Of a stretch of 64,000 nucleotides of DNA, positions 34,436 through 44,373 are shown in pieces (position 1 is the first letter of the stretch; each line of letters starts with the position of its first letter). Below the pieces are notes generated by a model that ran no database searches, was not told the DNA's origin, and saw nothing but the letters and a program-made list of their open reading frames with translations. The position numbers and the translations under genes were made by a program. The stretch spans positions 464,589 through 528,588 of the forward strand of contig CAJJCB010000026.1 in NCBI GenBank assembly GCA_905182565.1. Direction: 5' to 3'. This stretch comes from Acidimicrobiaceae bacterium (GTDB lineage: Bacteria > Actinomycetota > Acidimicrobiia > Acidimicrobiales > Poriferisodalaceae).

Positions 34436-35692
34436 GTGGCAAAGTTCGGAGAAGGTAGCGAGCTACTAAAGTGCTCCTTCTGCGGCAAGTCGCAGAAGCA
34501 GGTTAAAAAACTTATAGCCGGCCCAGGTGTGTATATCTGTGATGAATGCATAGACCTTTGCAACGAAATTATCGAAGAAGAACTGTCGGAGACGTCCGAA
34601 GTCACTTTTGACGAAGTCCCTAAGCCGCAAGAAATATTTTCATTTCTCAACGAGTATGTAATAGATCAAGATCGCACAAAAAAAATTCTTTCGGTGGCCG
34701 TATACAACCACTATAAGCGAATTCAATTTGCTCAAAACCTAGGCCCCGATGATGTTGAGCTGGCGAAGTCCAACATCATGCTCATAGGTCCAACAGGTTG
34801 TGGAAAAACAATGATGGCCCAAACACTGGCACGAATGTTGAACGTGCCCTTCGCGATGGCTGACGCCACAGCTCTAACCGAAGCGGGCTACGTGGGCGAA
34901 GACGTTGAGAACATACTTTTGAAGCTAATCCAAGCTGCTGACTATGACGTTAAACGCGCAGAGACTGGCATCATCTATATCGACGAGATTGATAAAATTA
35001 CCCGTAAATCTGAGAACCCTTCGATCACAAGAGATGTTTCAGGAGAAGGAGTTCAACAGGCGCTTCTCAAAATTCTGGAAGGAACAGAAGCAGCCGTTCC
35101 GCCACAAGGTGGGCGCAAGCACCCACATCAAGACTTTTTGCAGATAGATACGAGCAATATTCTTTTTATATGTGGAGGCGCTTTCGATGGCCTTGAAAAA
35201 ATTATCGCTGACAGACTTGGTCAACGAGCTGTGGGCTTCGGCGCAGACATAAAACCAACAGCAGAGAGAGCTAATACGAATCTTCTGCCTGAGGTGCTGC
35301 CGGAAGACTTGCAAAAATTTGGCTTAATCCCAGAGTTTATTGGCCGTCTACCGGTGGTCGGAGTCGTCGACCAACTCGGGCCTGATGCTCTCCAACGGAT
35401 TCTAACAGAACCCAAAAATGCGCTCTTACGACAATTCGACCGTATGTTTGAGCTTGATGGTGTGGAGCTTGAATTTACTGACGAAGCAATAGCAGCCGTA
35501 GTTGATCAAGCCCTGCTCCGCAAGACCGGCGCTCGGGGGTTGCGAGCAATAATAGAAGACGTTCTCCTTGGAGCAATGTATGAAGTGCCTAGTCGCGAGA
35601 ACGTCGTCCGATGCATCGTCGAGGCAGATGCAGTGCTTAAAAAGGCGAGCCCAATTTTAGTTGAGCGTAATGATGAACGAAAAGCTTCCTAA
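34436..35692 (+). CDS. clpX: ATP-dependent Clp protease ATP-binding subunit ClpX
   Basis: A 418-aa AAA+ unfoldase. The N-terminal zinc-binding domain has CSFC (about 14-17) and CDEC. Walker A is GPTGCGKT, Walker B IIYIDEID, and the ClpP-docking and pore segments are in the expected region ([27 protein letters not shown] [15 protein letters not shown]). C-terminal sensor 2 is [13 protein letters not shown] start with GGAG upstream. It recognises tagged substrates for ClpP. Confidence 0.97.
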   Translation: MAKFGEGSELLKCSFCGKSQKQVKKLIAGPGVYICDECIDLCNEIIEEELSETSEVTFDEVPKPQEIFSFLNEYVIDQDRTKKILSVAVYNHYKRIQFAQNLGPDDVELAKSNIMLIGPTGCGKTMMAQTLARMLNVPFAMADATALTEAGYVGEDVENILLKLIQAADYDVKRAETGIIYIDEIDKITRKSENPSITRDVSGEGVQQALLKILEGTEAAVPPQGGRKHPHQDFLQIDTSNILFICGGAFDGLEKIIADRLGQRAVGFGADIKPTAERANTNLLPEVLPEDLQKFGLIPEFIGRLPVVGVVDQLGPDALQRILTEPKNALLRQFDRMFELDGVELEFTDEAIAAVVDQALLRKTGARGLRAIIEDVLLGAMYEVPSRENVVRCIVEADAVLKKASPILVERNDERKAS

Positions 35693-35719
35693 AATGCTCA
35701 TAGAAAAGCTTCTGCCTCG

Positions 35720-37054
35720 ATGGATCCGATAAACCTTGCGACGATAGATTCTTACCAGCAAGCTGTCGATTGGCTTGAGCAGCACTACAACCTCGAGAGC
35801 GTGCTCGGTAAGCCGGAAACTGTGCCGCCTAGCCTTGACCGGATGCGTGTAGTCATGGAACTACTCGGTCACCCAGAAAATGCCGTGCCCGCTATTCACA
35901 TAACCGGCACTAACGGCAAAGGCAGTACCACAAGAATGATTGTGGAGATGTTAACGGCCGTTGGCCTAAAAGTAGGCAGTTATACCTCGCCGCACGTCAC
36001 CAGCTTGAACGACCGAATAGCAATAGCTAACCAGCCACTTAGTGATCAAGATTTTTGTGAAGCTATCAAAGAGATAGCAGCAATCGAACCATGGATCTTG
36101 AAGAAATCAAATAGTCTTCCTAACTACTTTGAGGTTATTTGCGCCGCAGCATACAACTGGTTTGCGATGAACGCAGTAGATGTAAACGTTATGGAAGTTG
36201 GAATGGGTGGTCGTTGGGACGCCACGAACGTAGTTCGTGCAGAAGTAGCCGTTATTACGAACATGGGATCCGACCATCTCGAAATAATCGGGCCCACGAT
36301 GGCTGACTTAGCTAGGGAAAAATCTGGAATTATCGAACCAACTTCGCATGTCATATGCGGAACCCTCGAACAGGATCTACTTGAAATAGTCAAAAGCGTT
36401 CCCTGTCGAGAGCTCTGGGTACAGGACACTGACTTCGCAGTGACTAATGACCGGCTCGCAGTAGGAGGGAGGATGCTAGATGTCAGTACCCCATTCGGTA
36501 ACTACGAAGAAATTTTTATACCTGTAAACGGAAGACATCAATCGAATAATGCTCTTCTTGCGATAGCAGCCACGGAAGCTTTTTTTGCCAGAGCACTTGA
36601 CGCCGACATACTCCATGATGCTTTTGCATCGCTTCAGCTTCCTGCACGTTTTGAAATACTTAGCCGGTCTCCATTGACGATCGTAGATGGAGCACACAAC
36701 GTAGACGGTGCAATGGCCCTCAGCGAAACACTTTTTTCTGACTTCGGAGCAGAAGAAGCTCCTGTCCTGGTGATGGGAACCAACAGGCCACATAATCCTA
36801 TTGACTTCATGCAAGCCGTTAACTTCAAAGAGTTCAAAGCGATAGTAGCAACGGAGGCGAAATGGCCACGAGCGTTAGCGGCTAGTGAGGTGGCAGCTTG
36901 CGCACAAAAATTGGGACACAAATCAGTAGAATTTCGCGCCGATGTAGCTGAAGCTGTCGATTTAGCTAGAGAAATTGCTGGGCCACAAGGGAGCATCATC
37001 GTCACCGGTTCTTTATATGTCGCGTCCGAAGCCCGATTACACCTCCAATCATGA
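35720..37054 (+). CDS. folC: Folylpolyglutamate synthase / dihydrofolate synthase
   Basis: A 444-aa Mur-ligase-fold enzyme that adds glutamate to folates. The ATP-binding HITGTNGKGSTTRM is at about residues 58-71, and NVMEVGMGGRWDATNV, ITNMGSDHLEIIG and LTIVDGAHNVDGA follow in order. It lies 28 bp after clpX in the same unit, and folE is also in the window. Length is normal. Confidence 0.94.
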   Translation: MDPINLATIDSYQQAVDWLEQHYNLESVLGKPETVPPSLDRMRVVMELLGHPENAVPAIHITGTNGKGSTTRMIVEMLTAVGLKVGSYTSPHVTSLNDRIAIANQPLSDQDFCEAIKEIAAIEPWILKKSNSLPNYFEVICAAAYNWFAMNAVDVNVMEVGMGGRWDATNVVRAEVAVITNMGSDHLEIIGPTMADLAREKSGIIEPTSHVICGTLEQDLLEIVKSVPCRELWVQDTDFAVTNDRLAVGGRMLDVSTPFGNYEEIFIPVNGRHQSNNALLAIAATEAFFARALDADILHDAFASLQLPARFEILSRSPLTIVDGAHNVDGAMALSETLFSDFGAEEAPVLVMGTNRPHNPIDFMQAVNFKEFKAIVATEAKWPRALAASEVAACAQKLGHKSVEFRADVAEAVDLAREIAGPQGSIIVTGSLYVASEARLHLQS

Positions 37055-37101
37055 TCACGGTAGTCTGAGTAGGTACACGATTTATTTTTCCAGGAGTTGT
37101 T

Positions 37102-37521
37102 TTGGCCCACACATTTGTTATTTGCAAACCCGATGCAGTCGAGAGAGGGCTTGTTGGAGAAATAATTTCTAGAATCGAGCGCAAGGGATTAAATATTAAA
37201 CGAGCTGAGCTTCGATTAATCGACCGTGAAACTGCTGCGCTGCATTACATGGAGCATGATGGGAAACCATTTTTTGAAGGTCTCCTTAACTTCATAACCC
37301 GGTCACCAGCGATGCTTCTGCAGGTAGAAGGAAGCGATGACGCTGGCGATGACATATTTGCCGTGGTCAGAAACCTCATGGGAAGTACCAACCCCGCAAC
37401 AGCTGCACCGGGCACTATTCGTGGCGACTTCGGCTTGCTCGTAACAGAAAATCTTGTTCACGGCTCAGACTCCGTTGAGTCTGCTGCACGTGAAATTGGA
37501 ATTTTTTTCCAAGCTAATTGA
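37102..37521 (+). CDS. ndk: Nucleoside diphosphate kinase
   Basis: A 139-aa nucleoside diphosphate kinase. FVICKPDAVERGLVGEIISRIE at the N-terminus, ATAAPGTIRGDFG, and the active-site His in NLVHGSDSVESA are all present. It balances NTP pools by phosphate transfer from ATP. The start is TTG 37102 with CAGGAG at 37091-37096. mreB begins 10 bp after its stop. Confidence 0.95.
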   Translation: MAHTFVICKPDAVERGLVGEIISRIERKGLNIKRAELRLIDRETAALHYMEHDGKPFFEGLLNFITRSPAMLLQVEGSDDAGDDIFAVVRNLMGSTNPATAAPGTIRGDFGLLVTENLVHGSDSVESAAREIGIFFQAN

Positions 37522-37531
37522 GCGGACCAAT

Positions 37532-38665
37532 ATGGATCGTGATGCGCTGAATTCTATCCAATCGAGCAATATGAATTACTCGCGCCCGAATACACAGCGA
37601 AGCGTGAATGGTTTGGGACGGACTCTGAATCGGTTCAGACCGAATTTTTTCACTAATCGAGATATGGCGGTTGATTTAGGGACTGCAAACACTTTGATTT
37701 ATGTGCGAGGTCAGGGGATAGTGCTCGATGAGCCTTCAGTAGTGGCGGTCGATATTAACACAGGCATTCCGTTAGCGGTCGGTTACGAAGCGAAGCGTAT
37801 GATTGGTAGAACGCCGGGACATATTCAGGCAATTAGACCACTTAAAGATGGAGTAATTGCAGATTTTGATATCTGTGAAAAAATGCTCCGGTACTTTATC
37901 GACAAAGTGAATAGTAGTCGTTGGTCTAAACCACGAATGGTTATATGCGTGCCTTCTGGAATTACAGGAGTGGAACAGCGAGCGGTGCAAGAAGCTGCCG
38001 AATACGCAGGGGCCAAAAAACCTGCCTTCATTATCGAAGAACCAATGGCAGCAGCTATCGGCGCTGGGTTGCCAGTGCAGTCACCCTCGGGGAGCATGAT
38101 TGTAGACATTGGTGGCGGAACGACCGAAGTTGCAGTCATCTCTTTGGGAGGAATTGTCACTTCTCAGTCAGCTCGGGTGGGAGGCGATGTGCTCGATGCT
38201 GCCATACTGCAGTTTGTCAAGAAGTCGTACAACCTAGCGCTCGGCGAAAGAACTGCTGAGGAAGTAAAAATGGCGTTGGGCTCAGCATGGCCGCTAAATG
38301 AGGAAATGTATGCTGAAATCCGAGGTCGTGATCTCGTTTCAGGTCTGCCTAAAACAGTAACGGTAAGTAGCATAGAAATCAGAGAAGCTATTGAAGAGCC
38401 GGTAACCATGATCATTGACGCTGTAAAAAGGACTCTCGACCAGACCCCACCAGAATTAGCTGCGGACATCATGGATCAAGGAATAGTGCTAGCAGGTGGT
38501 GGGGCTCTGCTTCAGGGCTTCGACCAAAGGCTTGCTAATGAGACTGGGATGCCGATTCGAATAGCGAAAGATCCTTTGCATGCGGTTGCACGGGGTTCAG
38601 GTCAATCACTTGAAGAATTTGAGGTCCTTCGCGGCGTCTTATTCTCTTCAGGTGAGCTTCGATAA
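37532..38665 (+). CDS. mreB: Rod-shape-determining protein MreB
   Basis: A 377-aa bacterial actin homologue. After about 40 poorly conserved residues come DMAVDLGTANTLIYVRGQG (phosphate 1), IVDIGGGTTEVAVISLGG (phosphate 2), and IVLAGGGALLQGFDQRL (adenosine). It forms membrane-associated filaments that guide lateral wall synthesis. I chose ATG 37532; the frame is open back into ndk. The N-terminal extension (Asn/Ser/Arg-rich) is longer than usual and may be a membrane-binding segment. It leads mreCD-mrdA-rodA. Confidence 0.95.
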   Translation: MDRDALNSIQSSNMNYSRPNTQRSVNGLGRTLNRFRPNFFTNRDMAVDLGTANTLIYVRGQGIVLDEPSVVAVDINTGIPLAVGYEAKRMIGRTPGHIQAIRPLKDGVIADFDICEKMLRYFIDKVNSSRWSKPRMVICVPSGITGVEQRAVQEAAEYAGAKKPAFIIEEPMAAAIGAGLPVQSPSGSMIVDIGGGTTEVAVISLGGIVTSQSARVGGDVLDAAILQFVKKSYNLALGERTAEEVKMALGSAWPLNEEMYAEIRGRDLVSGLPKTVTVSSIEIREAIEEPVTMIIDAVKRTLDQTPPELAADIMDQGIVLAGGGALLQGFDQRLANETGMPIRIAKDPLHAVARGSGQSLEEFEVLRGVLFSSGELR

Positions 38666-38681
38666 GGATTAAGGCAATCTC

Positions 38682-39611
38682 ATGTCGAGGCATAGCAAAG
38701 TGAGTCGAAGGCCCCGATCTCGATTAAGAATTGTCTTATTCATTTTTACAGCTTTAGTACTGATCACACTCGATGCTCGAAGCGACGGAGGGCCTTTAAC
38801 AAAGATTCGCAGTGTCGCGCTCGACGCAATAGGCCCCATTCGTTCTACTTCAGCAAGAATGTTTGTTCCGATTGGTAATGCTTGGCAGGGGATTACTTCG
38901 TATGAAGATTTAGAAAATAGGAATGACTTCCTAGAAGCTAAACTAGCCGAGATAAAAAGCTCCACCCTTCAGATTGGTGAAATTGAAAGGGATCGGAAGG
39001 CTTTATTGTCGCTTCTGGGGGCGCGAGACACTTTGAGTAATATTCCGCGCCGGACAGCGCGCGTAATCGATGCTCAGATTTCTAATTTCGAACGAACGAT
39101 TGAGTTAGATAAGGGTTCGCGTGATGGAATTAAAGTGGGGATGCCGGTAGAAACCGGCGCAGGGCTAATTGGCCGCGTTAGCCAGGTAAGTGTCACTCGA
39201 GCGCGAGTTGAGCTTCTCACAGACCCTAATTTTGATGCGGGTGCTCGGTTAGTTCGTTCCGGGGACGATGGCGTTGCTTCAGGAAAAGGAGCAGGAAAGA
39301 ACCTGATTGTAAATTTCATAGAGCTTGAAACTGTTGTGATACCTGGCGAAACTGTGGTGACAAGTGGCTTCCAGGGGAGCACTTTTCCTGAAGGACTTTT
39401 AATTGGAACTGTTGTTGACGTGACCCCTAACGCCGTTCAAGACACCCAACGTATAACGGTTTATCCCTCCGCTGACCTAGACCGAATTCGCTGGGTCTCA
39501 GTGATCTTATTTGAAGCTGATGCACCAGGGCCTGTGCTTGTTGATCGCGATTTTCCGGAGCCTTCGAGCGGAGGCCGGATAGGCGCTGAGCAAAGCGGAA
39601 ATGATTCATGA
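38682..39611 (+). CDS. mreC: Rod-shape-determining protein MreC
   Basis: A 309-aa bitopic membrane protein. A basic cytoplasmic tip (SRRPRSRLR) leads into one TM helix (about 14-32), a coiled coil (DLENRNDFLEAKLAEIKSS, then IGEIERDRKALLSLLG) and two beta-rich periplasmic domains (GSRDGIKVGMPVETGAGLIGRVSQV). It links MreB to PBP2 and RodA. It overlaps mreD by 4 bp. Confidence 0.93.
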   Translation: MSRHSKVSRRPRSRLRIVLFIFTALVLITLDARSDGGPLTKIRSVALDAIGPIRSTSARMFVPIGNAWQGITSYEDLENRNDFLEAKLAEIKSSTLQIGEIERDRKALLSLLGARDTLSNIPRRTARVIDAQISNFERTIELDKGSRDGIKVGMPVETGAGLIGRVSQVSVTRARVELLTDPNFDAGARLVRSGDDGVASGKGAGKNLIVNFIELETVVIPGETVVTSGFQGSTFPEGLLIGTVVDVTPNAVQDTQRITVYPSADLDRIRWVSVILFEADAPGPVLVDRDFPEPSSGGRIGAEQSGNDS

Positions 39612-40126
39612 TGATTTCCCTAGGAGCGAGAGCGAGAGCAACTATCGTCATCGGATTAATCGGCTTAATGCAAATTTCAGTAATGCCGCATTTAACAATC
39701 TCTGGATTTGTTATTGATCTATTTTTGATCTTGACCGTCATCGTAGGGATTTCAGCAGGCAGCGATAAAGCAGTGGGGATTGGCTTTAGCTGTGGATTGT
39801 TAGCAGATCTCGTCGTGAATTCACCTTTTGGTTTGAATACTCTTGTGCTCGTACTTGTCGGTTGGGGAGCCGGATCCCTTGCCCCTCAACTGGTTGAAAC
39901 GCACAGATTCCTGCGTTCTCTAACAGTCGGCTTAACGGTGTCATCTGGCGTAGCGCTCTATGCCTGCATAGCATGGCTGATCGGCTACAGCTACGATGCT
40001 GAAAACCTGATCGAGCTGGTAGTGCTCATAACAGGCATGGCTGCCTTTTTTGTGAACTTGTTTTTAGAGCGAATAGTCAAGTGGGCGTTACTTATCGAGC
40101 CGGCCGTCTATCCGAGTAAAATATGA
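39608..40126 (+). CDS. mreD: Rod-shape-determining protein MreD
   Basis: A 172-aa very hydrophobic protein with about five transmembrane segments, starting at residue 11 (ATIVIGLIGLMQISVMP). LLADLVVNSPFGLNTLVLVLVGWGAG is the conserved MreD region. ATGA overlaps on both sides couple it to mreC and mrdA. Confidence 0.88.
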   Translation: MMISLGARARATIVIGLIGLMQISVMPHLTISGFVIDLFLILTVIVGISAGSDKAVGIGFSCGLLADLVVNSPFGLNTLVLVLVGWGAGSLAPQLVETHRFLRSLTVGLTVSSGVALYACIAWLIGYSYDAENLIELVVLITGMAAFFVNLFLERIVKWALLIEPAVYPSKI

Positions 40127-42252
40127 TTCCAAAGCTTGATAGGCGCCTATCTTTTCTAGGAGTACTGATCATAGGTCTCTTTGCCGCGTTGTTTACTCGA
40201 CTTTGGTACCTGCAAGTCTTAAACACGGAAGATCTCGAAAAAAAAGCTCAATCTAATCAAATTGAGATGGTAGTGACAGCGCCGAATCGCGGCAGAATAT
40301 TTGACAGGCATGGTGTAGTCCTGGCGGATAATTTACGAACAGGCATAGTCACTGTCAACAAGTCCAGATATTCACCTGGCCAGTTGGAGTTCATAATTAG
40401 TGAACTTTCTTCAATCCTTGGTATAGCTGAAGATGTGCTCAAGAGCCGGCTTAATGACTTACAGACACATCGCCTGGCCGCCAAAGTTGTTGCTACTGGT
40501 CTAAATGAAGAAGGACTGCTTCGTATCAGTGAGCGGTCCCTCCCTGGAGTCGAAGCAAAGTGGGAGATGACCAGGATTTACCCACGCGAAGAAGTAGCTG
40601 CTCACATCATCGGTTATGTAGGAGCAATGTCTGAGCAACAGGCACCGGGACTTCTTGACGATGGCTATTTACCATCTGAAAGAGTCGGCAGAGCTGGTAT
40701 CGAAGCCCTTTTTGAATCTCAGTTGCATGGTTCTCCAGGTATAACAAAACTTGAGGTAGATAATGCTGGCAGAGTTCATCGCATTATCGGGGATCAACAG
40801 GCTAAGCCCGGAAATGACATCATCCTGTCTATCGATGTGGACTTACAAGCTGCGACTGAGTCATTCCTGGCTCAAGGTTTGCTAGCAGCTAGGGAAACAG
40901 TAAGTGATGATTCTGGATTCTTCTATCCGGCTGTCGGAGGTGCGGCCGTAGTCCTTGATCTAAGAAATGGGGATGTGTTAGCGATGGCCTCCCATCCTAC
41001 TTACAACCCGAATTGGTTGGTAGGCGGCCTGACTTTCGAAGAGTACAAGTCTGTTTTTGAGAATCCATATGCGCCGGGAGCACTTAACAATCGGGCAATC
41101 CAGGGTCTATACGCCCCAGGATCGGCTTTCAAGCTAGTTACAGCATTAGCAGGATTAGAAGCACGGTTGATATCTCCTCGAAATACCTATTACGACGTTG
41201 GTTATTTCAAAATTCCAGATGAGTACGGCTGCACTGGCAGATGCACATTTTTCAACGCCGATAAAGCAGCTCTCGGAACCTTGGACCTGTCGACAGCGTT
41301 AACTAGGTCAAGCGATGCATATTTTTACCAAGTAGCTCATGACCTTTACTGGATTAAAGGTGAGGAAGAATGGGCTATCCAAGATATGGCTAACCAATTA
41401 GGATTTGGAGGCCAGACCGGTGTCCAGCTTCCCTACGAAAAAGCGGGCCGAATTCCCGATGGCGAAACTAAAAAAACATTGTTCGAACTAAACCCAGAGG
41501 CATACAATCCGTATGACTCAACATCGGATTGGCTACCTGGCGACAATATAAACACTGGCATCGGTCAAGGATTTGTATCTGCTACTCCGATCCAGTTAGT
41601 AAATGCTTATGCAGCATTCGCTAATGGAGGTACCCTATTCAGTCCAAATATTGTCGAGCGCCTAATTTCCAGAAACAGCGAAAATTTTGGCGAAAGCGTC
41701 ATTGAATTTGAACCAAAGATCCAGCGCATAATTAACTTTCCTGAAGGTTCGCCGGTTGTTCGCGAGGGTCTCGGTGGAGTGACCAGCAAACAACGTCGCG
41801 GTACGGCGTGGAAAGCGTTCGACGGATATGATGCTGTTGGCTATTCGGTAGCGGGAAAGACAGGAACTGCCCAAGCTGATGGAAAAAATGCTGTCCTGCA
41901 AAGGAAAAAAGAGGACTCAGCCATATTTGTCGCCTGGGCGCCACAGCACGACCCTCGATATGCGGTTGCTGTGGTTATGGAAGAAGCAGGCTATGGCGGC
42001 GAGGCAGCAGCACCGGTGGCCAGACAAATATTTGAAGCATTACGAGCTTACGAACAAAGATGGTCGGAGCCTCAAATAGCGTTTATACCTCCTTCTCCAG
42101 CGTGCCCTGAAATCCCCGAAGCTCTGCGCGGTAATCCTGCTTTCACGAGTTTCGTACCCGAAGGATGCCCATGGGGCATCCAGATTCCTCGAGCGAACAA
42201 TGCTCAAGATGTAGATGGAGATGGAGTCGACGACCAAAAGGTGAGGGATTGA
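40123..42252 (+). CDS. mrdA: Penicillin-binding protein 2 (elongation transpeptidase)
   Basis: A 709-aa class B PBP. An N-terminal TM anchor (about 9-28) is followed by the dimerisation domain with APNRGRIFDRHG and VGRAGIEALFE. The transpeptidase motifs are SxxK in APGSAFKLVTA (Ser about 334), SSD in TRSSDAYFYQV, and KTGTAQ (about 579). It crosslinks lateral-wall peptidoglycan with RodA. The C-terminal ~45 residues are Pro/Cys-containing and end in a DVDGDGVDD calcium-loop-like motif. The stop overlaps rodA as TGATG. Confidence 0.95.
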   Translation: MIPKLDRRLSFLGVLIIGLFAALFTRLWYLQVLNTEDLEKKAQSNQIEMVVTAPNRGRIFDRHGVVLADNLRTGIVTVNKSRYSPGQLEFIISELSSILGIAEDVLKSRLNDLQTHRLAAKVVATGLNEEGLLRISERSLPGVEAKWEMTRIYPREEVAAHIIGYVGAMSEQQAPGLLDDGYLPSERVGRAGIEALFESQLHGSPGITKLEVDNAGRVHRIIGDQQAKPGNDIILSIDVDLQAATESFLAQGLLAARETVSDDSGFFYPAVGGAAVVLDLRNGDVLAMASHPTYNPNWLVGGLTFEEYKSVFENPYAPGALNNRAIQGLYAPGSAFKLVTALAGLEARLISPRNTYYDVGYFKIPDEYGCTGRCTFFNADKAALGTLDLSTALTRSSDAYFYQVAHDLYWIKGEEEWAIQDMANQLGFGGQTGVQLPYEKAGRIPDGETKKTLFELNPEAYNPYDSTSDWLPGDNINTGIGQGFVSATPIQLVNAYAAFANGGTLFSPNIVERLISRNSENFGESVIEFEPKIQRIINFPEGSPVVREGLGGVTSKQRRGTAWKAFDGYDAVGYSVAGKTGTAQADGKNAVLQRKKEDSAIFVAWAPQHDPRYAVAVVMEEAGYGGEAAAPVARQIFEALRAYEQRWSEPQIAFIPPSPACPEIPEALRGNPAFTSFVPEGCPWGIQIPRANNAQDVDGDGVDDQKVRD

Positions 42253-43406
42253 TGGCTTTACCTCTCCGTCGCGAATTGCAGTCTCCGGTCAGGTTTGCCG
42301 ATTATTCGCTTGCCCTGACAGCGATTTTTATTTCGTTAATCGGCGTGGCGATGAATTATTCTGCGACTTGGCGGATTCTAGAATTTAACGGAAGCGACGG
42401 GGCTACATACGCGAAACGTCAGGCTCTATTCGTGGTGGCTGGAGCGGCTGTAATGATTCTCAGTACCGCCTTTAACTATCGAAGTTTACGCTCACTAGCA
42501 AACTCTGCTTATCTCCTCTCGCTCGCAGCGTTAATAGGTGTTTTGTTTGTCGGAGTTGAACGAAATGGCGCACGCGCCTGGTTCGAAGTTCCCGGGTTAC
42601 CGTTTCAACTTCAGCCTTCAGAGTTCGCGAAGCTAACGGTTATTTTGGCGCTCGCTGCTTTTGTCGCAACACACGAGAGTTATCTTCGTCTGTCGACGCT
42701 TGTAAATGCCTTTTTGTTAATCGCTGTTCCATTAGGCCTGATTTATAGACAGCCAGACCTTGGAACAATGCTGGTATTTGTATCGATAGGAATGGGAATG
42801 CTCTTGATCTCAGGAGCGCAAGTGAAACACATTGTAATCACGTCGCTGCTGGGAATAATTGCTATTTTTTTACTACTTAACCTCGATGAGTTTGGGGGTC
42901 CTTCTCTGCTTCGTCAGACTCAAGAAAACCGGTTAACAGCATTCTTGGACCCTGAGTATGACCCGCAGGGAGCTTCGTATAATTTACGGCAGTCAGAAAT
43001 AGCAATCGGCGCCGGTGGAGTTAAGGGTCAAGGGTGGCTGAAAGGGTCTCAAACGAACCTAAACCTGGTCCCAGAGCAAAAAACAGACTTCATATTCACT
43101 GCATTGGGAGAGGAATTCGGATTTCTTGGTTGCTCTATTCTCTTGCTCCTATATGCCTATTTGCTAGCCCGTATATGGTGGATAGCTCGGATGAGTAGCG
43201 ATTTATTTGGAAGTTTTATATGTGTAGGCGTCCTTTCTATGTTTGCATTTCAAATTTTTCAAAACGTGGGCATGACTATGGGGATAATGCCAATTACAGG
43301 AATTCCTCTACCCTTTATGAGCCACGGCGGTTCATCAACCGTCATGGCCTTTTTGTCTATTGGCCTAGTAGTGAATGTGGGGGCTCGAAGATATGGCGGG
43401 CATTAG
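42252..43406 (+). CDS. rodA: Peptidoglycan glycosyltransferase RodA
   Basis: A 384-aa SEDS-family polytopic protein with about ten TM helices. SEDS motifs present include GARAWFEVPGLPFQLQPSEFAKL, RQPDLGTMLVFVSIG, DFIFTALGEEFGFLG and GIPLPFMSHGGSSTVM. It polymerises lipid II with PBP2. I start it at ATG 42252, overlapping the mrdA TGA; a longer open frame upstream is in-gene shadow. Confidence 0.94.
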   Translation: MALPLRRELQSPVRFADYSLALTAIFISLIGVAMNYSATWRILEFNGSDGATYAKRQALFVVAGAAVMILSTAFNYRSLRSLANSAYLLSLAALIGVLFVGVERNGARAWFEVPGLPFQLQPSEFAKLTVILALAAFVATHESYLRLSTLVNAFLLIAVPLGLIYRQPDLGTMLVFVSIGMGMLLISGAQVKHIVITSLLGIIAIFLLLNLDEFGGPSLLRQTQENRLTAFLDPEYDPQGASYNLRQSEIAIGAGGVKGQGWLKGSQTNLNLVPEQKTDFIFTALGEEFGFLGCSILLLLYAYLLARIWWIARMSSDLFGSFICVGVLSMFAFQIFQNVGMTMGIMPITGIPLPFMSHGGSSTVMAFLSIGLVVNVGARRYGGH

Positions 43407-44373
43407 CTCTTATCCGAGCGAAATAAGATCAGATTAGTAACAGTAAGGAAAAATAACTTACCAAAGGTATCATTGGTAATTGAATGATTTCTTTTTGCGC
43501 TAGACCTAAGTTCGACCGCACGCATGGCTTGGTGCCGCGCTGCAACACCGGCTTTGAGGTTACTGCGCTGCCCTTGGCAAAGGTTAGTGGATATTGTAAA
43601 TCTGAACCTCTAATCACGCCGATGAAGATAAATTTTGTTAATGAAAAAGTAGAAGAATTACCGTTGCTATCGCAACGAACGTATGTGCAAAGGCGATCGA
43701 TATTTTACGGCCTGTTCCAGCATCACTCGTCAATTGTACGAGGTGAAGATGATTACCAGGCAACTGGCATATCCAGAAGCTGGAATTGCACCAAATACGG
43801 GATTGAGCACATGATCGGTTATCGCGAGTCTTTAACTACCGATACTCGCAAACCAGATCTAGACCCGCCGACGAGACAAAAAGTTCTGGTCACGTTAAGC
43901 CTTCGGGCAAAAGCAGAGAAAAGCTGATGGATAAATGCGATTCTCATGCAGGTCAAGTCTCACTCCCACCCATTCGGGTGGGGGGATGGCATTGCTGCTA
44001 AGAACTTTTCTCTCGAGTCGAGTCCCTTTAGAAAATGAAGAGGAACCGAGCCAAGCCAAAAAATGCTTGCAACAGAATCTGAAATTATTGCAGTCAGAAG
44101 TAAAAGAAACACCAAGTAGCAAATCGTCATTTTTAAGAACCAGAGACAACCGGCTTCAGAGAAGCATGAATCTCAGGTTTGATTGCGGAACGACAGACTT
44201 TGCTCAGTTCACAACGCGTTTGCAAACCTTCACATTTAGCAAACCCGAGTGTGTGACAGACCGAATAAATACCAGTGTGAAATACCGCTGTTTTTACCAA
44301 CGAATTACTTGCGAGGAAGCGAAAAGTCACCGCGATCAACTTTCGCTTCGTCCGCTGAGGAAGAAAATTTGAT
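43407..44373. other. 967-bp gene-free region before RNase E/G
   Basis: The longest stretch without a recognisable gene. Two open frames of about 145 codons exist (43484-43927 and 43935-44372, different frames), but their composition (many Cys, Arg, Ser, Thr) and the equally long reverse frame near 44133-44459 argue against coding. Local hairpins are visible: GCGAGT/ACTCGC (43824-43849), GCC-TTCG-GGC (43899-43908) and CCCACCC-ATTC-GGGTGGG (43966-43983). In many actinobacteria, radical-SAM-related genes sit near here; I see no trace of them. Options are a long regulatory leader of the RNase mRNA (autoregulated leaders are known for RNase E), an unrecognised RNA, or a decayed gene. Confidence 0.5.

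Noticed and set aside
42165..42251. Longer N-terminus for rodA
   Set aside because: It would lie in the end of mrdA in another frame; the ATG at 42252 overlaps the mrdA stop and begins at the conserved RodA start.
43484..44372. Two ~145-codon frames upstream of RNase E/G as genes
   Set aside because: Cys/Arg/Ser/Thr-rich composition, no recognisable motif, overlapping long frames on the other strand, no Shine-Dalgarno. Kept as an unexplained region instead.
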